64,000 bases of DNA, taken from NCBI GenBank assembly GCA_018820855.1, contig JAHJNL010000022.1:62001-126000 (forward strand), written 5' to 3'. A program made the position numbers and the translations under genes. This DNA comes from Pseudomonadota bacterium (GTDB lineage: Bacteria; Desulfobacterota; Desulfobulbia; Desulfobulbales; Desulfocapsaceae). The notes beneath the pieces were generated by a model. The model had not been told where the DNA came from. It searched no databases and was given only the letters and a program-made list of their open reading frames with translations. Shown one piece after another: positions 52,284 through 61,795 of the stretch; the stretch's first letter is position 1, and each line of letters starts with the position of its first letter.

Positions 52284-52898
52284 TCAAAAGGGACTGACCA
52301 GCCTGCCTGCTGACGCCATGGTCGACAGGATATCGTACATATTGGTAATACTCCCCACCTTACGTTCCTTTTCAAGCTTGAAAAACTCAAGACAAGTACC
52401 GCAGGACCAGACGATGACACCTTTCTTTTCGAGATTCTGCAAAGCTTCCAGGGCCTTGCCCTCCGCAGTCACAAGCTTAACGCCCCCGTTATAAAGCAAA
52501 ATATGAGAAGGAAGAGGGGTTACCTCGGCAATGGTGGTCACATAGGTCTGCAGTAGAGCCCAGCCCAATTCATCACTCCCTTTGCCCATAGTATCGGAAG
52601 GGATAACATAAACAAGATTCGTACCGCCAGGAAGATCACACCGATAATCCGCCTTATTAAAACTTTCTGCGGTGTTCTGTCCGTCACCGGGAGTTAAGCT
52701 GATGACAAAGCTTCCGTCGTCTCCTGCAACAGCATGCACCTCACAGCCCTGACTCCTGCCGAAACGCAGAACATTTTCTCTGGAAGCCTCATTATCAACA
52801 ACAACAATAAATGGCTCACCTGTCCTCTGATCAAGAAAGGCCTTAGCCCGCAATACAGGCTCCGGACAGTTGAGTCCCTTGCAATCGAGTGTTTTCAT
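52284..52898 (-). CDS. yedF: Sulfurtransferase-like selenium metabolism protein YedF
   Basis: A 204-residue protein with two domains. The N-terminal TusA/SirA-like domain has the thiol cysteine in LDCKGLNCPEPVLRAK. The C-terminal DsrE-like domain has MGKGSDELGWALLQTYV and WSCGTCLEFFKL, with a Cys-x-x-Cys near the end. This fusion is the YedF family, found with selenium metabolism genes. A LysR regulator of the kind seen next to yedF is divergent just upstream. Its exact biochemical step (selenium or sulfur transfer) is not settled. First gene before the CCG iron-sulfur protein. Confidence 0.92.
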   Translation of the reverse strand: MKTLDCKGLNCPEPVLRAKAFLDQRTGEPFIVVVDNEASRENVLRFGRSQGCEVHAVAGDDGSFVISLTPGDGQNTAESFNKADYRCDLPGGTNLVYVIPSDTMGKGSDELGWALLQTYVTTIAEVTPLPSHILLYNGGVKLVTAEGKALEALQNLEKKGVIVWSCGTCLEFFKLEKERKVGSITNMYDILSTMASAGRLVSPF

Positions 52899-52959
52899 CG
52901 CAGATCCTTTTTAGCTTTTTATTTTTTTGTAACTCTTCACTTTGAAAGAGGCTGAAAAC

Positions 52960-53005
52960 ATTGTAAGTTGATACAATCTATCAGTCAAATAGGTAATCAC
53001 TATTT
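52960..53005. promoter_or_regulatory. Candidate LysR operator between yedF and the LysR gene
   Basis: Two dyads: ATTGTA-N6-TACAAT (52960-52977), which contains a T-N11-A LysR-type box, and AAATAG-N7-CTATTT (52987-53005). They are centred about 27 bp apart in the 166-bp spacer between the divergent genes, as expected for an autoregulated LysR site. Confidence 0.5.
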
Positions 53006-53064
53006 AAGGAAAATTCCCATTACTTTTTACCAATGCAGTTCACACCTTCCAGCCGAGGATGCAA

Positions 53065-53946
53065 ATGGATATCCATAAACTGACAGTCTATTGCAAAGTC
53101 ATTGAACAAAAGAGCTTCACCCGAGCCGCTGAGGCACTCCTTCTCTCTCAGCCGACTGTCTCCGAGCATATTCGTTCTCTGGAGGAGGAAACAGGACAGC
53201 TCCTTCTCAATCGACTGGGAAAAGAGATACGCCCCACCGAGGCGGGGACCATTCTCTACTCCTATGGCGTCAAAGCATTGCGCCTGCTGGAGGAGGCGAG
53301 ACAGGCTCTTGATCATTACGCAGGTATGCTGAGCGGGCGCTTACGCCTGGGCGCAGGAACCATTCCCGGAACATATATCCTGCCGAAACAGATCGGGAAA
53401 TTCAAGGAACAACATCCAGATATCAGTATTTCTCTACGCATTGCCAGTTCCAAAACCATTGGTGCGGAAATCCTCTCAGGAGAACTGGAGATGGGCGTGG
53501 TGGGAGCCAGATGGAAAGAGCCTGGACTCTCCTGGCAAAAACTCTTTCAAGATGATCTCATCGTTATCGTCCCTGCAGCACATCCCTGGGCGCAACAAAA
53601 AGAGATTCAACTGGAACAACTCCTTGAAGCCCACTTCATCACCCGTGATCACTCCTCAGGAACCAGGCTGGTGACTGAAGAAATTCTTGAAAAACACGGC
53701 CTGAACCCGGCCAAAAGAGAAATAGTTGCCGAAATGGGAAGCACTGAAGCAGTCCGGGAAGCGGTCAAGGCCGGAATCGGCATTGCGATTCTCTCTTCTC
53801 GCGCCGTTGAGGACGACATCCGCTACGGGACCCTGGCAGCCGTTTCCATTAAAGGAATAAAGATGCAGCGCCCATTTTATCTGATTACCCGCAAAAGACT
53901 CAGCCTCTCCCCGCTCTGTAAGGCATTTATCGAGAGTTTTACATAA
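53065..53946 (+). CDS. LysR-family regulator, selenium-metabolism associated type
   Basis: A 293-residue LysR regulator. The N-terminal winged helix reads MDIHKLTVYCKVIEQKSF, TRAAEALLLSQPTVSEHIRS and LGKEIRPTEAGTILYSYG. The effector domain (about 90-293) has LRLGAGTIPGTYILPKQIG and GTRLVTEEILEKHGL. Being divergent from yedF, it matches the selenium-linked LysR family. It probably controls yedF and itself through the dyads between them. I start at the second ATG (53065), 7 bp after a GAGG; ATG 53059 is also possible. A 54-bp palindromic terminator lies downstream. Confidence 0.92.
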   Translation: MDIHKLTVYCKVIEQKSFTRAAEALLLSQPTVSEHIRSLEEETGQLLLNRLGKEIRPTEAGTILYSYGVKALRLLEEARQALDHYAGMLSGRLRLGAGTIPGTYILPKQIGKFKEQHPDISISLRIASSKTIGAEILSGELEMGVVGARWKEPGLSWQKLFQDDLIVIVPAAHPWAQQKEIQLEQLLEAHFITRDHSSGTRLVTEEILEKHGLNPAKREIVAEMGSTEAVREAVKAGIGIAILSSRAVEDDIRYGTLAAVSIKGIKMQRPFYLITRKRLSLSPLCKAFIESFT

Positions 53947-54041
53947 GCAAATTATATGATTAGGCGGAAGGGAGAAATCTACCCCTCCGGGCACATTATT
54001 GTTGTACAGTTGAGCTTCAACCTTCGGTCTCTTTCTCTTCC

Positions 54042-54095
54042 AAACAAAAAAGGCTGGCCATGCCCCGTACGGGGCATGGCCAGCCTTTTTTGTTT
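54042..54095. terminator. Bidirectional terminator, 54-bp perfect palindrome
   Basis: Two complementary arms of 27 bases (54042-54068 and 54069-54095), GC-rich in the centre (TGCCCCGT/ACGGGGCA) with A-rich and T-rich ends. It lies between the 3' ends of the LysR gene (plus) and the coiled-coil gene (minus) and can stop both. Confidence 0.92.
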
Positions 54096-54114
54096 AGAAC
54101 GGAAAGAAGTGCTA

Positions 54115-54954
54115 TCAGTGATGCGCAGGAGCTTCCTCAGCAGGAGCGGTTTCCTCAACGTGCCCCTTTCCAACCATCACAGCCTCATCAGTGACCTGCG
54201 CACTGAGCTGACGCTCAAGGTCTTCAATGGTCTGAAACTTGGCTGCCAGTTCCTTGGTCAAAGCAACCCGGGTCTCTTCAAGGATAGCCAGAGAGTTGTT
54301 CTGGGCTCCAATCTTGGAGAGCAGAACATTCATATTAAGCTTGGTCCGAGACAGTTCTTCCTGGTTGGCAACCAAAAGCTTAGTCCTCTCCTCCAGGGCC
54401 TTTTCCAAAGAACGAATACGCTGTCCGTATTCTTCAACCTCTGCTGAAAGCTTTTGGCTCTTGGCACTATACACATCAACATTGTTGGCCAGGGTATTCT
54501 TCACCTCTTCCAATCCCGCCAGATTCTCTTCCGCGGCTACAAGGGCTGCAACTTTTCCCTCAAGTTCGGCCTTGATGACAGCGATATGTCCCTTAAGTAC
54601 ATCCAAATCAGCAGCACGCTTATGCAACTGGGCCTGAAGCATCTCTGCCGCCTGCGAACCGCTGACAGCGTCTGCCATCTCTTGCTTCAACTGTGCAATA
54701 TTTGCCTGCTGATCAATAATAGTCTTCTTTAAGATTGCAGCATCTTCCAACAGTGTTTTATTCTGGGACTTAAGCTCCTCGAGATCCGGCTGGCCGGTTG
54801 CTGCCTCGCCAGCCACTGGTGCAGCAACCAGCTGCTCTTTCAAAGCCTCCAGCTCTCGCTCCAAGCCTTGACTTTTTTTGTCCTGAACCGAGCCCCAGAT
54901 CGTCCCCATCAGACAGAGAACAACCAAGGCAATGATAACCTGAGTTTTACTCAT
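54115..54954 (-). CDS. Membrane-anchored coiled-coil protein of unknown function
   Basis: A 279-residue protein: one N-terminal membrane helix or uncleaved signal (QVIIALVVLCLMGTIWGSV), then an almost continuous coiled coil (about 25-255; heptads such as LEELKSQNKTLLEDAAILKK and LEKALEERTKLLVANQEELS), ending in a low-complexity acidic tail with HVEETAPAEEAPAHH. It resembles tether or scaffold proteins rather than an enzyme, and belongs to no family I can name. It has a strong promoter (55032-55060) and GAGGGG ahead of ATG 54952-54954, and a strong terminator, so it is an independent and probably well-expressed unit. Confidence 0.82.
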   Translation of the reverse strand: MSKTQVIIALVVLCLMGTIWGSVQDKKSQGLERELEALKEQLVAAPVAGEAATGQPDLEELKSQNKTLLEDAAILKKTIIDQQANIAQLKQEMADAVSGSQAAEMLQAQLHKRAADLDVLKGHIAVIKAELEGKVAALVAAEENLAGLEEVKNTLANNVDVYSAKSQKLSAEVEEYGQRIRSLEKALEERTKLLVANQEELSRTKLNMNVLLSKIGAQNNSLAILEETRVALTKELAAKFQTIEDLERQLSAQVTDEAVMVGKGHVEETAPAEEAPAHH

Positions 54955-55031
54955 AACATCACCCCTCACAGAAAAAAATATATTAAAAACAAATCCCTCA
55001 GTAGCATAGTTAAGCGAACAACTAAAAAATT

Positions 55032-55060
55032 AATTTACAGAAGATACAGACATGTGTCAA
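55032..55060 (-). promoter_or_regulatory. Sigma70-type promoter of the coiled-coil gene
   Basis: On the minus strand TTGACA (complement of 55055-55060, full consensus), 17 bp, TAAATT (complement of 55032-55037). It lies 78 bp upstream of the ATG. Confidence 0.7.
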
Positions 55061-55114
55061 TATCATTATGAACAAAAAAGGCGCACAGACAAAGAGAAGC
55101 TTGACAAACCCCGG

Positions 55115-56953
55115 TTACTCCTCAGGCAGAACTCTGACAGCTCCCTTGTCAGCTGAAGCAGCCAGCAGGGCATAGGCTTTCAGGGCCTGTGATACCGGAC
55201 GATACCGGCCGACAGGGCAAAAGGCCTGCTTCCCTTTTTCCATTTCTTTCAACCGCCGCTGTTCCAGCACTTCATCGGAGAGCAGGACATTCATCTTCCG
55301 GCCAGGGATATCAATCTCAACCTTATCCCCATCTTCCACCAGACCGATGGCGCCACCTGCCGCCGCTTCCGGTGAGACATGGCCAATTGAAAGACCGGAG
55401 GTTCCGCCGGAAAAACGACCGTCTGTAATCAAAGCGCATTCCTTGCCGAGATGCACCGATTTGAGATATGAAGTGGGATAGAGCATCTCCTGCATCCCAG
55501 GCCCGCCTTTTGGCCCCTCGTAACGGATAATCACGACATCACCCGCCTTGATACTCCCGTCAAGAATGGCATCACAGGCAGATTCCTGGGAAGAGAACAC
55601 CCTGGCTGTCCCGGTAAAATGAAAGACCGAGGGATCAACACCCGCAGTTTTGACAACGCAGCCGTTCCGGGCAATATTGCCATAAAGAACCGCCAGCCCC
55701 CCATCCTTATTGTAGCAATGTTCCACGTCACGAATACAGCCGTGGGTACGGTCCAGATCCGCTTCTTCGTACATGGTCTGCTGCGAGCCCATCACCAGGT
55801 TACGTCCGCTTTGCGCCGGAGCACTGAGATAAAGCCGTCTGGCCTCTTCACTGCAGTCCTCTCCCATCATGTCCCATTTTCCAAGGATTTCCTTTAGACT
55901 TTCCCCTTCCACCCGGCTAACGTCGCTGGCAATCAACCCTGCCCGATCAAGCTCACCGAGAATAGCGAGAATGCCGCCTGCACGATTCACATCTTCCATG
56001 TGGTAATGCGAAGAGGGTGCAACCTTGCACAGGTTAGGAATCTTCCGGGACAGGGCATCAATATCCGCCATGGTGAAATCGACCTCTGCCGCATTGGCTA
56101 TGGCCAGGAGATGCAAGACCGTATTGGTCGATCCGCCCATGGCAATATCAAGGGTCATGGCATTGAGAAAGGCTGCCCTGGTGGCAATCCCTCTGGGCAG
56201 GACAGAGGCGTCACCATGGGTGTACCAGGCATCCGCCATCTCAACAATTCGTTTTGCCGCCCGCTCAAAGAGCTGCAACCGGTTGCCGTGGGTGGCAACA
56301 ATGGTCCCGTTGCCGGGCAGGGCCATTCCCAAGGCCTCGTTCAGGGAATTCATGGAATTGGCAGTGAACATTCCGGAGCAGGAGCCACAGGTAGGACAGG
56401 CACAGCGTTCAACCACCCCAACTTCCTCATCACTGACAGACTGGTCCGCAGCCATGACCATGGCATCCACCAGATCATAGCGTTTTTCGCCGTCAACACC
56501 TGCTTCCATGGGCCCGCCGGAGACAAAAATAGCAGGAATATTGAGACGCATGGCGGCCATAAGCATCCCCGGGGTGATTTTATCACAGTTGCTGATACAA
56601 ATCATGGCGTCCACGGTATGCGCGTTGCACATATACTCTACACTGTCGGCAATAAGCTCTCGGGACGGCAGGGAATAGAGCATCCCTGAATGACCCATGG
56701 CAATGCCGTCATCAATGGCAATGGTATTGAATTCTGCAGCAAAACATCCCAGTTCCGCAATCCGCTTTTTCAGATGCTGACCGATCTCGTGCAGATGAAC
56801 ATGGCCCGGAACAAACTGAGTGAAAGAATTCACAATAGCAATAACCGGTTTGCCGAACTGCTCTTCCGTCATGCCGTTAGCCCGCCAGAGGCTGCGGGCT
56901 CCGGCCATTCTTCGACCCTGAGTGGTGGTGGCACTGCGCAGAGGATTTGTCAT
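55115..56953 (-). CDS. ilvD: Dihydroxy-acid dehydratase
   Basis: A 612-residue iron-sulfur dehydratase of valine, leucine and isoleucine synthesis. Hallmarks: [53 protein letters not shown] with one cluster cysteine, [17 protein letters not shown] with another, then [14 protein letters not shown] and near the C-terminus [20 protein letters not shown]. Length is that of the long IlvD form. GGGTGA precedes the ATG. It is transcribed alone, divergent from the PilT-family gene. The acetolactate decarboxylase far to the left competes for a precursor of the same pathway, but the genes are not linked. Confidence 0.97.
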   Translation of the reverse strand: MTNPLRSATTTQGRRMAGARSLWRANGMTEEQFGKPVIAIVNSFTQFVPGHVHLHEIGQHLKKRIAELGCFAAEFNTIAIDDGIAMGHSGMLYSLPSRELIADSVEYMCNAHTVDAMICISNCDKITPGMLMAAMRLNIPAIFVSGGPMEAGVDGEKRYDLVDAMVMAADQSVSDEEVGVVERCACPTCGSCSGMFTANSMNSLNEALGMALPGNGTIVATHGNRLQLFERAAKRIVEMADAWYTHGDASVLPRGIATRAAFLNAMTLDIAMGGSTNTVLHLLAIANAAEVDFTMADIDALSRKIPNLCKVAPSSHYHMEDVNRAGGILAILGELDRAGLIASDVSRVEGESLKEILGKWDMMGEDCSEEARRLYLSAPAQSGRNLVMGSQQTMYEEADLDRTHGCIRDVEHCYNKDGGLAVLYGNIARNGCVVKTAGVDPSVFHFTGTARVFSSQESACDAILDGSIKAGDVVIIRYEGPKGGPGMQEMLYPTSYLKSVHLGKECALITDGRFSGGTSGLSIGHVSPEAAAGGAIGLVEDGDKVEIDIPGRKMNVLLSDEVLEQRRLKEMEKGKQAFCPVGRYRPVSQALKAYALLAASADKGAVRVLPEE

Positions 56954-57001
56954 ATACGTTCACCCTATCTATAGTTAATTAATAAAAAAATATTGATTCC
57001 C

Positions 57002-57030
57002 TTGTCACTTTCATGACAATATACTATGAA
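57002..57030 (+). promoter_or_regulatory. Sigma70-type promoter of the PilT-family gene
   Basis: TTGTCA (57002-57007), 17 bp, TATGAA (57025-57030). The -35 is one arm of a dyad TTGTCA-N6-TGACAA (57002-57019), a possible operator. Confidence 0.5.
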
Positions 57031-57068
57031 AATGAAGAGGCGTGTAACATTTTTTCCGGAGGAAATGC

Positions 57069-58238
57069 ATGAAACAGACTGAATTAGACTACTGGATTAC
57101 AGCGATGCTGGCGTCCTATGATGATGTTTCCGATCTGAATATCACTGTTGGGAAAACCCTGCAGGTTGAATCATCAGGTGTCCTGATGCCGGTACATGTC
57201 ACCCCGCCTGTGAAGGAACTGACTCCTTTTCAGGCCGAAGTTTTTGCCCTGAACTTGATCGGCAACAACAAACGGCTGTTACGGGATCTTATTGAAAACG
57301 GCTCATGCGACCTCTCCTACTCTCTGGGTGACAAGGTTCGTTTCAGGGTCAACATCTTTACCCAGAAAGGGTATTTCACCACGGTACTGAGAAAGCTGGA
57401 AACCACCATTCCCACCATCAAAGGTATGAACTTTCCAAAGGCTTTCAATAAGATGGCATCAGAGCTCAACGGCCTTGTCCTCTTTACCGGAGCCACCGGC
57501 AGCGGCAAGACAACTTCCCTGGCGGCACTGCTTCACAAAATCAACATGGACCGCTCTGTACATATTGTTACCCTGGAAGACCCCATTGAGTATGTCCACC
57601 CGCACGCCAAGGCCACTTTTAACCAGCGGGAACTGGGCAACGACTTCAGCACCTTCGCCTCTGGCATGCGGGCAGCTCTGCGTCAGGCACCAAAGGTCAT
57701 TCTGGTTGGCGAGATGCGTGACCGGGAGACCATGGAAATCGGCCTCACTGCCGCAGAAACAGGCCACCTTGTCCTCTCCACCCTGCACACCATCGATGCC
57801 GGACAGACCATCAACCGAATCCTGGGCATGTTTGAACAGGAAGAGCAGCCGCAGATCCGCAATCGACTGGTGGATACCATCCGCTGGGTCGTGGGACAGC
57901 GCCTGCTTCCCAAAATTGGCGGAGGCCGAACGGCAGCCATGGAGATTCTCTGTACCAGTCTGCGGGTCAAGGATCTGATCATCAACGGTGAAACAGAAGA
58001 AAAAACCTTTTACAAGGTTATTCAACAGGGGTCCGCTATGGATATGCGCACCTTTGATCAGCATATCCTGGAACTCTATGAATCAGAAGTTATCACGGAA
58101 GAAACAGCTCTCAACTACTGCTCTTATAAGAATGAGATCTCCCGAGGTCTTGATACCATCAAGGCCACTCGCGGAGAGGCGACTTCCACCCTCAGCGGAC
58201 TTGCCATGGAACCGGAAGAGGATGAAAATCGCTGGTAA
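57069..58238 (+). CDS. PilT/PilU-family type IV pilus retraction ATPase
   Basis: A 389-residue hexameric secretion ATPase. The N-terminal domain has SDLNITVGKTLQVESSG and RFRVNIFTQKGYF. Walker A is FTGATGSGKTTSLAALL, followed by VTLEDPIEYVHPH (Asp box), LRQAPKVILVGEMRDRETME (Walker B region) and ETGHLVLSTLHTIDAGQTIN (His box). The C-terminus (MRTFDQHILELYESEVITEE) is of the PilU kind and lacks the AIRNLIRE motif of classical PilT, so it may be an accessory retraction motor. GGAGGAAA precedes the ATG. It starts a plus-strand run with a zinc-ribbon protein gene; no pilin genes are near. Confidence 0.92.
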   Translation: MKQTELDYWITAMLASYDDVSDLNITVGKTLQVESSGVLMPVHVTPPVKELTPFQAEVFALNLIGNNKRLLRDLIENGSCDLSYSLGDKVRFRVNIFTQKGYFTTVLRKLETTIPTIKGMNFPKAFNKMASELNGLVLFTGATGSGKTTSLAALLHKINMDRSVHIVTLEDPIEYVHPHAKATFNQRELGNDFSTFASGMRAALRQAPKVILVGEMRDRETMEIGLTAAETGHLVLSTLHTIDAGQTINRILGMFEQEEQPQIRNRLVDTIRWVVGQRLLPKIGGGRTAAMEILCTSLRVKDLIINGETEEKTFYKVIQQGSAMDMRTFDQHILELYESEVITEETALNYCSYKNEISRGLDTIKATRGEATSTLSGLAMEPEEDENRW

Positions 58239-58289
58239 TCCGTAAGAAAACATTTTATTTTCAGCACCATACCCACATAGAGGACCGCA

Positions 58290-59006
58290 ATGACCATAAC
58301 CTGTCCCCACTGCACAAAACAGCTGAAGATCAGTGACAAAATCAGATCAAGTGTCCAGCAGCTGCCCCCCAAACAGTCTGTACGCCTCAAATGCCCTCAA
58401 TGCGAAAACACCATTTTTATCAATGCAGACAGCTTAACGACTGCTACGGAACAACCAACTCGGCCCCGGGCAAAGCAACAGAGTGAGGCAAGATCAACTT
58501 CTCCGGTAAAGCCTCCGACACCGCCGGATATCGCCTGGCTCAAAGAGGGCATCTTTGAAGAAACGGAAGTCATCGAAGATATTCCTCAAGCCCTGATCCT
58601 CATCCAGCCCGGCAAAGAACGGGACAAGGTATCAGAAGCTGTGGAAAGCATTGGCTATCAGCCCACCTTTGCCCACTCTGCCGAAGATGCCATGGAAAAA
58701 ATGCAGTTTATCAATTATGCCGGCGTGATCCTTCATTCCCAATTTGAGGGAACAGAACTGGACAACTCCTCCTTCCACAGATTTATGTGCGACATGGGAA
58801 TGCAGAAACGCCGTTTCATCTTTTACATCCTCATCGGACCAAAATTCTTCACCCTTTATGACCTTGAAGCCCTGGCCAACTCTGCCAACCTGGTGGTCAA
58901 TGACCGGGAGGTCCCCCAACTGGTGACTATCCTTCGCAAGGCCATCCCCCAATACGAAGAACTCTTCGGCACCCTGATGGCGGAAATCAACGCCTACAGT
59001 GGCTAA
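58290..59006 (+). CDS. Zinc-ribbon protein with a receiver-like C-terminal domain
   Basis: A 238-residue cytosolic protein not assignable to a named family. Residues 1-50 are an MJ0042-type zinc ribbon (ITCPHCTKQLKIS; RLKCPQCENTIFIN). A Pro/Thr/Ser-rich linker (about 55-90) leads to a domain with the rhythm of a response-regulator receiver (ALILIQPGKERDKVSEAVES; FAHSAEDAMEKMQFINYAGV), but without the acidic pocket and phospho-Asp, so it cannot be a normal phospho-receiver. The end (NLVVNDREVPQLVTILRKAI) continues that fold. It follows the PilT-family gene by 51 bp and precedes the aldolase by 22 bp. Same-strand spacing suggests co-transcription with the pilus ATPase. Confidence 0.75.
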   Translation: MTITCPHCTKQLKISDKIRSSVQQLPPKQSVRLKCPQCENTIFINADSLTTATEQPTRPRAKQQSEARSTSPVKPPTPPDIAWLKEGIFEETEVIEDIPQALILIQPGKERDKVSEAVESIGYQPTFAHSAEDAMEKMQFINYAGVILHSQFEGTELDNSSFHRFMCDMGMQKRRFIFYILIGPKFFTLYDLEALANSANLVVNDREVPQLVTILRKAIPQYEELFGTLMAEINAYSG

Positions 59007-59028
59007 AAATATATTTTATTGACCGACT

Positions 59029-61131
59029 ATGAAAAACAGATATTCCGCAGAAGAAGCCGCTTTATTTTTCCAGACTCTGGAAGGATGCAATACAGATCTT
59101 GCCATGCGTACCTATACATCCCGGCTCATTGGCCAGGAGGAAGATCTGGTCCTGCACGGCGGTGGCAACACCTCAGTCAAATCACAGATAACGACTCTGC
59201 TCGGAGAAGACTGCGATGTCCTTTTCATCAAGGGCAGTGGCTGGGATCTTGGGTCCATCGAGCCCCAGGGTTTCCCGGCACTCGACCTGAACTACCTGCA
59301 GCGGCTTCGCAAGCTGGAGCGATTGAGTGATGAAGAGATGGTCAACCAGTTCAGGACCCACATGCTGGATTCCAGCGCCCCCAACCCCTCCATTGAAACC
59401 CTTGTCCACGCCTTTCTGCCCCATAAATTTATTGACCACACCCACGCCGACGCCATTGTCTCCCTGACCAATATGGATCACCCCGAGGATCGGTTAAGAG
59501 AGGTACTTGGAGATAAGATAGGAATTCTCCCCTGGATCATGCCCGGCTTTCCCCTCTCCAAAAAAGTGGTTGAACTCTACGAGAGGCAACCGGAAATCGA
59601 GGCTATCATCCTCCTCAACCACGGCATTTTCACCTTTGCAGAGAGCGGGGATCTTGCCTACAGCAGGATGATCCACTATGTCACCCTGGCAGAGGAATAC
59701 ATCACATCCCGGCAGCCCTGCTCCCCCTCGCCAATCGCCGTCTACGGTGGCATAACACCACCGACAGAGATATTCCTGCCGCTCCTGCGGGGCGCACTCA
59801 CCATTGAGGCAGCCGGTTCTTTCCTCCCCTTTTACCTTCAGGTTCGGCAGAACAAGGAAATTCTTCACTGCCTGCAGGAAGAAGGTGCGCGATCCCGCTA
59901 TGAAAGCGGTGTTCTCACCCCTGACCATGTTATTCGTACCAAAAATTATCCCCTGTGGCTGGATATGCAGAGCACTGAGGAAGAAGACATAAGCCGCACC
60001 ATCGAATCCGAACTCACGGCCTATGAGACTGCCTACCGGAACTATTTCAAGCAGCAGGTGACAGAGAAGGAAGTTGAACGCATTTGCCTGGACTCAAAAC
60101 CCAGGGTTATCCTGGTCCCCGGGCTTGGCCTTATCACTGCCGGGAGAACCAAAAAAGCGGCCTCTGTTGCTGGAGACATTGCTGAGCATACTCTCCTGGC
60201 TAAACAGCGGGGCAGTTGCATCGGGCCGTACCAGGAATTGGCCCAATCCCATATCTTTGACATGGAATACTGGAGTCTGGAACAAGCAAAACTGGACAAG
60301 ACCTCTTCCCTGCCTCTTGCCGGATGTGTAGCCATGGTCACCGGGGGCGGAGGAGCCATTGCCTGCGGTATCGGCAGAAAACTCCTGGCAGCCGGGGCAC
60401 ACGTCTATCTCACTGATCTGAATGAGGATCGTCTGAATCAGGTCTCCATACTTCTTGCCCAGGAATTCCCTGCCGAGAGAATCAGGACACTGGTTATGGA
60501 TGTCACCGAGCGACAGTCCGTTGTCATCGGGATACAAACCATCGTCAAGGAATGCGGTGGCCTTGACATCCTGGTCCCCAACGCCGGACTTGCTCATGTT
60601 GCCACCCTGGAAGACCTGGACGAACAAAAGTTCAGACAGGTGACAGAGGTCAACACCATGGGTGTTTTCCAGGTCATCCAGGCAGCAATCCCGGTCTTTC
60701 GCAGACAGGCAATGCTTGGCAAAGCCCCGGCGCACATTATCATCAACAGCTCCAAGAACGTCTTTGCCCCGGGGGCCGCTTTTGGTGCCTACTCTTCTTC
60801 CAAGGCAGGTGCTCACCAGCTTGGGAAAATTGCGGCCATGGAGCTTGCCGCCTATAACGTTCGGGTCAATATGATCAACGCCGATGCCATCTTTGATGAC
60901 CACAACATCTCATCCGGACTCTGGGATGTGATCGGTCCCGACAGAATGCGTTCCAGAAATCTTGACCCCGAAGGCCTGAAAGCCTATTACCGGGAAAGAA
61001 ATCTGCTCAAGACCGAGGTCCTTGCCGATCATGTAGGAAACGCTGTTGTCTTTTTCGCGTCCACCCTGACACCGACCACAGGCGCTACCCTCCCGGTTGA
61101 CGGAGGAGTAGCCGCAGCCTTTCCCCGTTGA
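59029..61131 (+). CDS. Bifunctional class II aldolase / short-chain dehydrogenase
   Basis: A 700-residue fusion. The N-terminal part (about 1-400) is a class II aldolase/adducin domain: LVLHGGGNTSVKSQ, FIKGSGWDLGSI, the metal histidines in HTHADAIVSLTN and the ILLNHGIFTF block. The C-terminal part (about 425-700) is a short-chain dehydrogenase: MVTGGGGAIACGIGRKLL (nucleotide loop), VMDVTERQSV, VPNAGLAHV, IINSSKNVFAPG and the catalytic YSSSKAG. Enzymes of this build act on deoxy sugars such as rhamnulose-phosphate or similar aldoses. No sugar kinase or isomerase gene is adjacent, so the substrate is open. Follows the zinc-ribbon gene by 22 bp. Confidence 0.92.
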   Translation: MKNRYSAEEAALFFQTLEGCNTDLAMRTYTSRLIGQEEDLVLHGGGNTSVKSQITTLLGEDCDVLFIKGSGWDLGSIEPQGFPALDLNYLQRLRKLERLSDEEMVNQFRTHMLDSSAPNPSIETLVHAFLPHKFIDHTHADAIVSLTNMDHPEDRLREVLGDKIGILPWIMPGFPLSKKVVELYERQPEIEAIILLNHGIFTFAESGDLAYSRMIHYVTLAEEYITSRQPCSPSPIAVYGGITPPTEIFLPLLRGALTIEAAGSFLPFYLQVRQNKEILHCLQEEGARSRYESGVLTPDHVIRTKNYPLWLDMQSTEEEDISRTIESELTAYETAYRNYFKQQVTEKEVERICLDSKPRVILVPGLGLITAGRTKKAASVAGDIAEHTLLAKQRGSCIGPYQELAQSHIFDMEYWSLEQAKLDKTSSLPLAGCVAMVTGGGGAIACGIGRKLLAAGAHVYLTDLNEDRLNQVSILLAQEFPAERIRTLVMDVTERQSVVIGIQTIVKECGGLDILVPNAGLAHVATLEDLDEQKFRQVTEVNTMGVFQVIQAAIPVFRRQAMLGKAPAHIIINSSKNVFAPGAAFGAYSSSKAGAHQLGKIAAMELAAYNVRVNMINADAIFDDHNISSGLWDVIGPDRMRSRNLDPEGLKAYYRERNLLKTEVLADHVGNAVVFFASTLTPTTGATLPVDGGVAAAFPR

Positions 61132-61172
61132 CAGGCAAAGCCCCCCTCTTCTCTTTTTTCACATTCAAGGTT

Positions 61173-61201
61173 TTGAGATTAGCCGAAGAATGTGATATGA
61201 T
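61173..61201 (+). promoter_or_regulatory. Sigma70-type promoter of the CBS gene
   Basis: TTGAGA (61173-61178), 17 bp, TATGAT (61196-61201): five of six consensus bases in each box. It lies 69 bp upstream of the ATG. Confidence 0.65.
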
Positions 61202-61270
61202 TTCGTTATGGAGACTGGGTATTTTTCCAACAGGCTCCAGCTACAATTGCCCACTTGAAAAGGAGAACAC

Positions 61271-61720
61271 ATGCTCAAAGCTCGAGACATCATGAGTCGA
61301 AACGTTATTACCATTCACTGCCAGGCATCGGTAAAGGAGTTGGCAAAACTCCTGACCGATCATAATATCAGTGGCACCCCGGTAGTGGACGACGCCGGAA
61401 AAGTAATTGCAGTAGTTACGGAAAGCGATCTTATCGATCAGTCCAAAAAACTTCACATCCCCACGGTAATCACCATTCTCGATTCAGTTTTCTATCTGGA
61501 AAATCCGGAAAAAATGGAATCGGAAATGAAAAAAATTGCCGGGACCAAGGTGGGAGATATCTGCAGCGGTCCCCCGAAAAACGTTACCATAGATACTCCG
61601 CTGGACGAAATAGCCACGATCATGGCTGAGGAGAACATTCATACCCTTCCGGTTATGGATCAGGAAAAACTTGTAGGGATCATAGGAAAATCGGATATCA
61701 TCAAAACGTTAATCAGCTAA
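61271..61720 (+). CDS. CBS-domain pair protein
   Basis: A 149-residue stand-alone Bateman module. First CBS: MSRNVITIHCQASVKELAKL, ISGTPVVDDAGKVIAVVTES. Second CBS: ICSGPPKNVTIDTPLDEIAT, IHTLPVMDQEKLVGIIGKSD. It should bind an adenine nucleotide and report energy state; no attached effector domain tells its target. AAGGAG precedes the ATG and a good promoter lies upstream. A small unknown gene follows 75 bp later. Confidence 0.92.
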   Translation: MLKARDIMSRNVITIHCQASVKELAKLLTDHNISGTPVVDDAGKVIAVVTESDLIDQSKKLHIPTVITILDSVFYLENPEKMESEMKKIAGTKVGDICSGPPKNVTIDTPLDEIATIMAEENIHTLPVMDQEKLVGIIGKSDIIKTLIS

Positions 61721-61795
61721 CGGGACGCTTGCACAGCGATATTCATCAAAAAAACAGTTTTCATAAGTGGCCCACTATTATCCAGGAGGAGTTAC

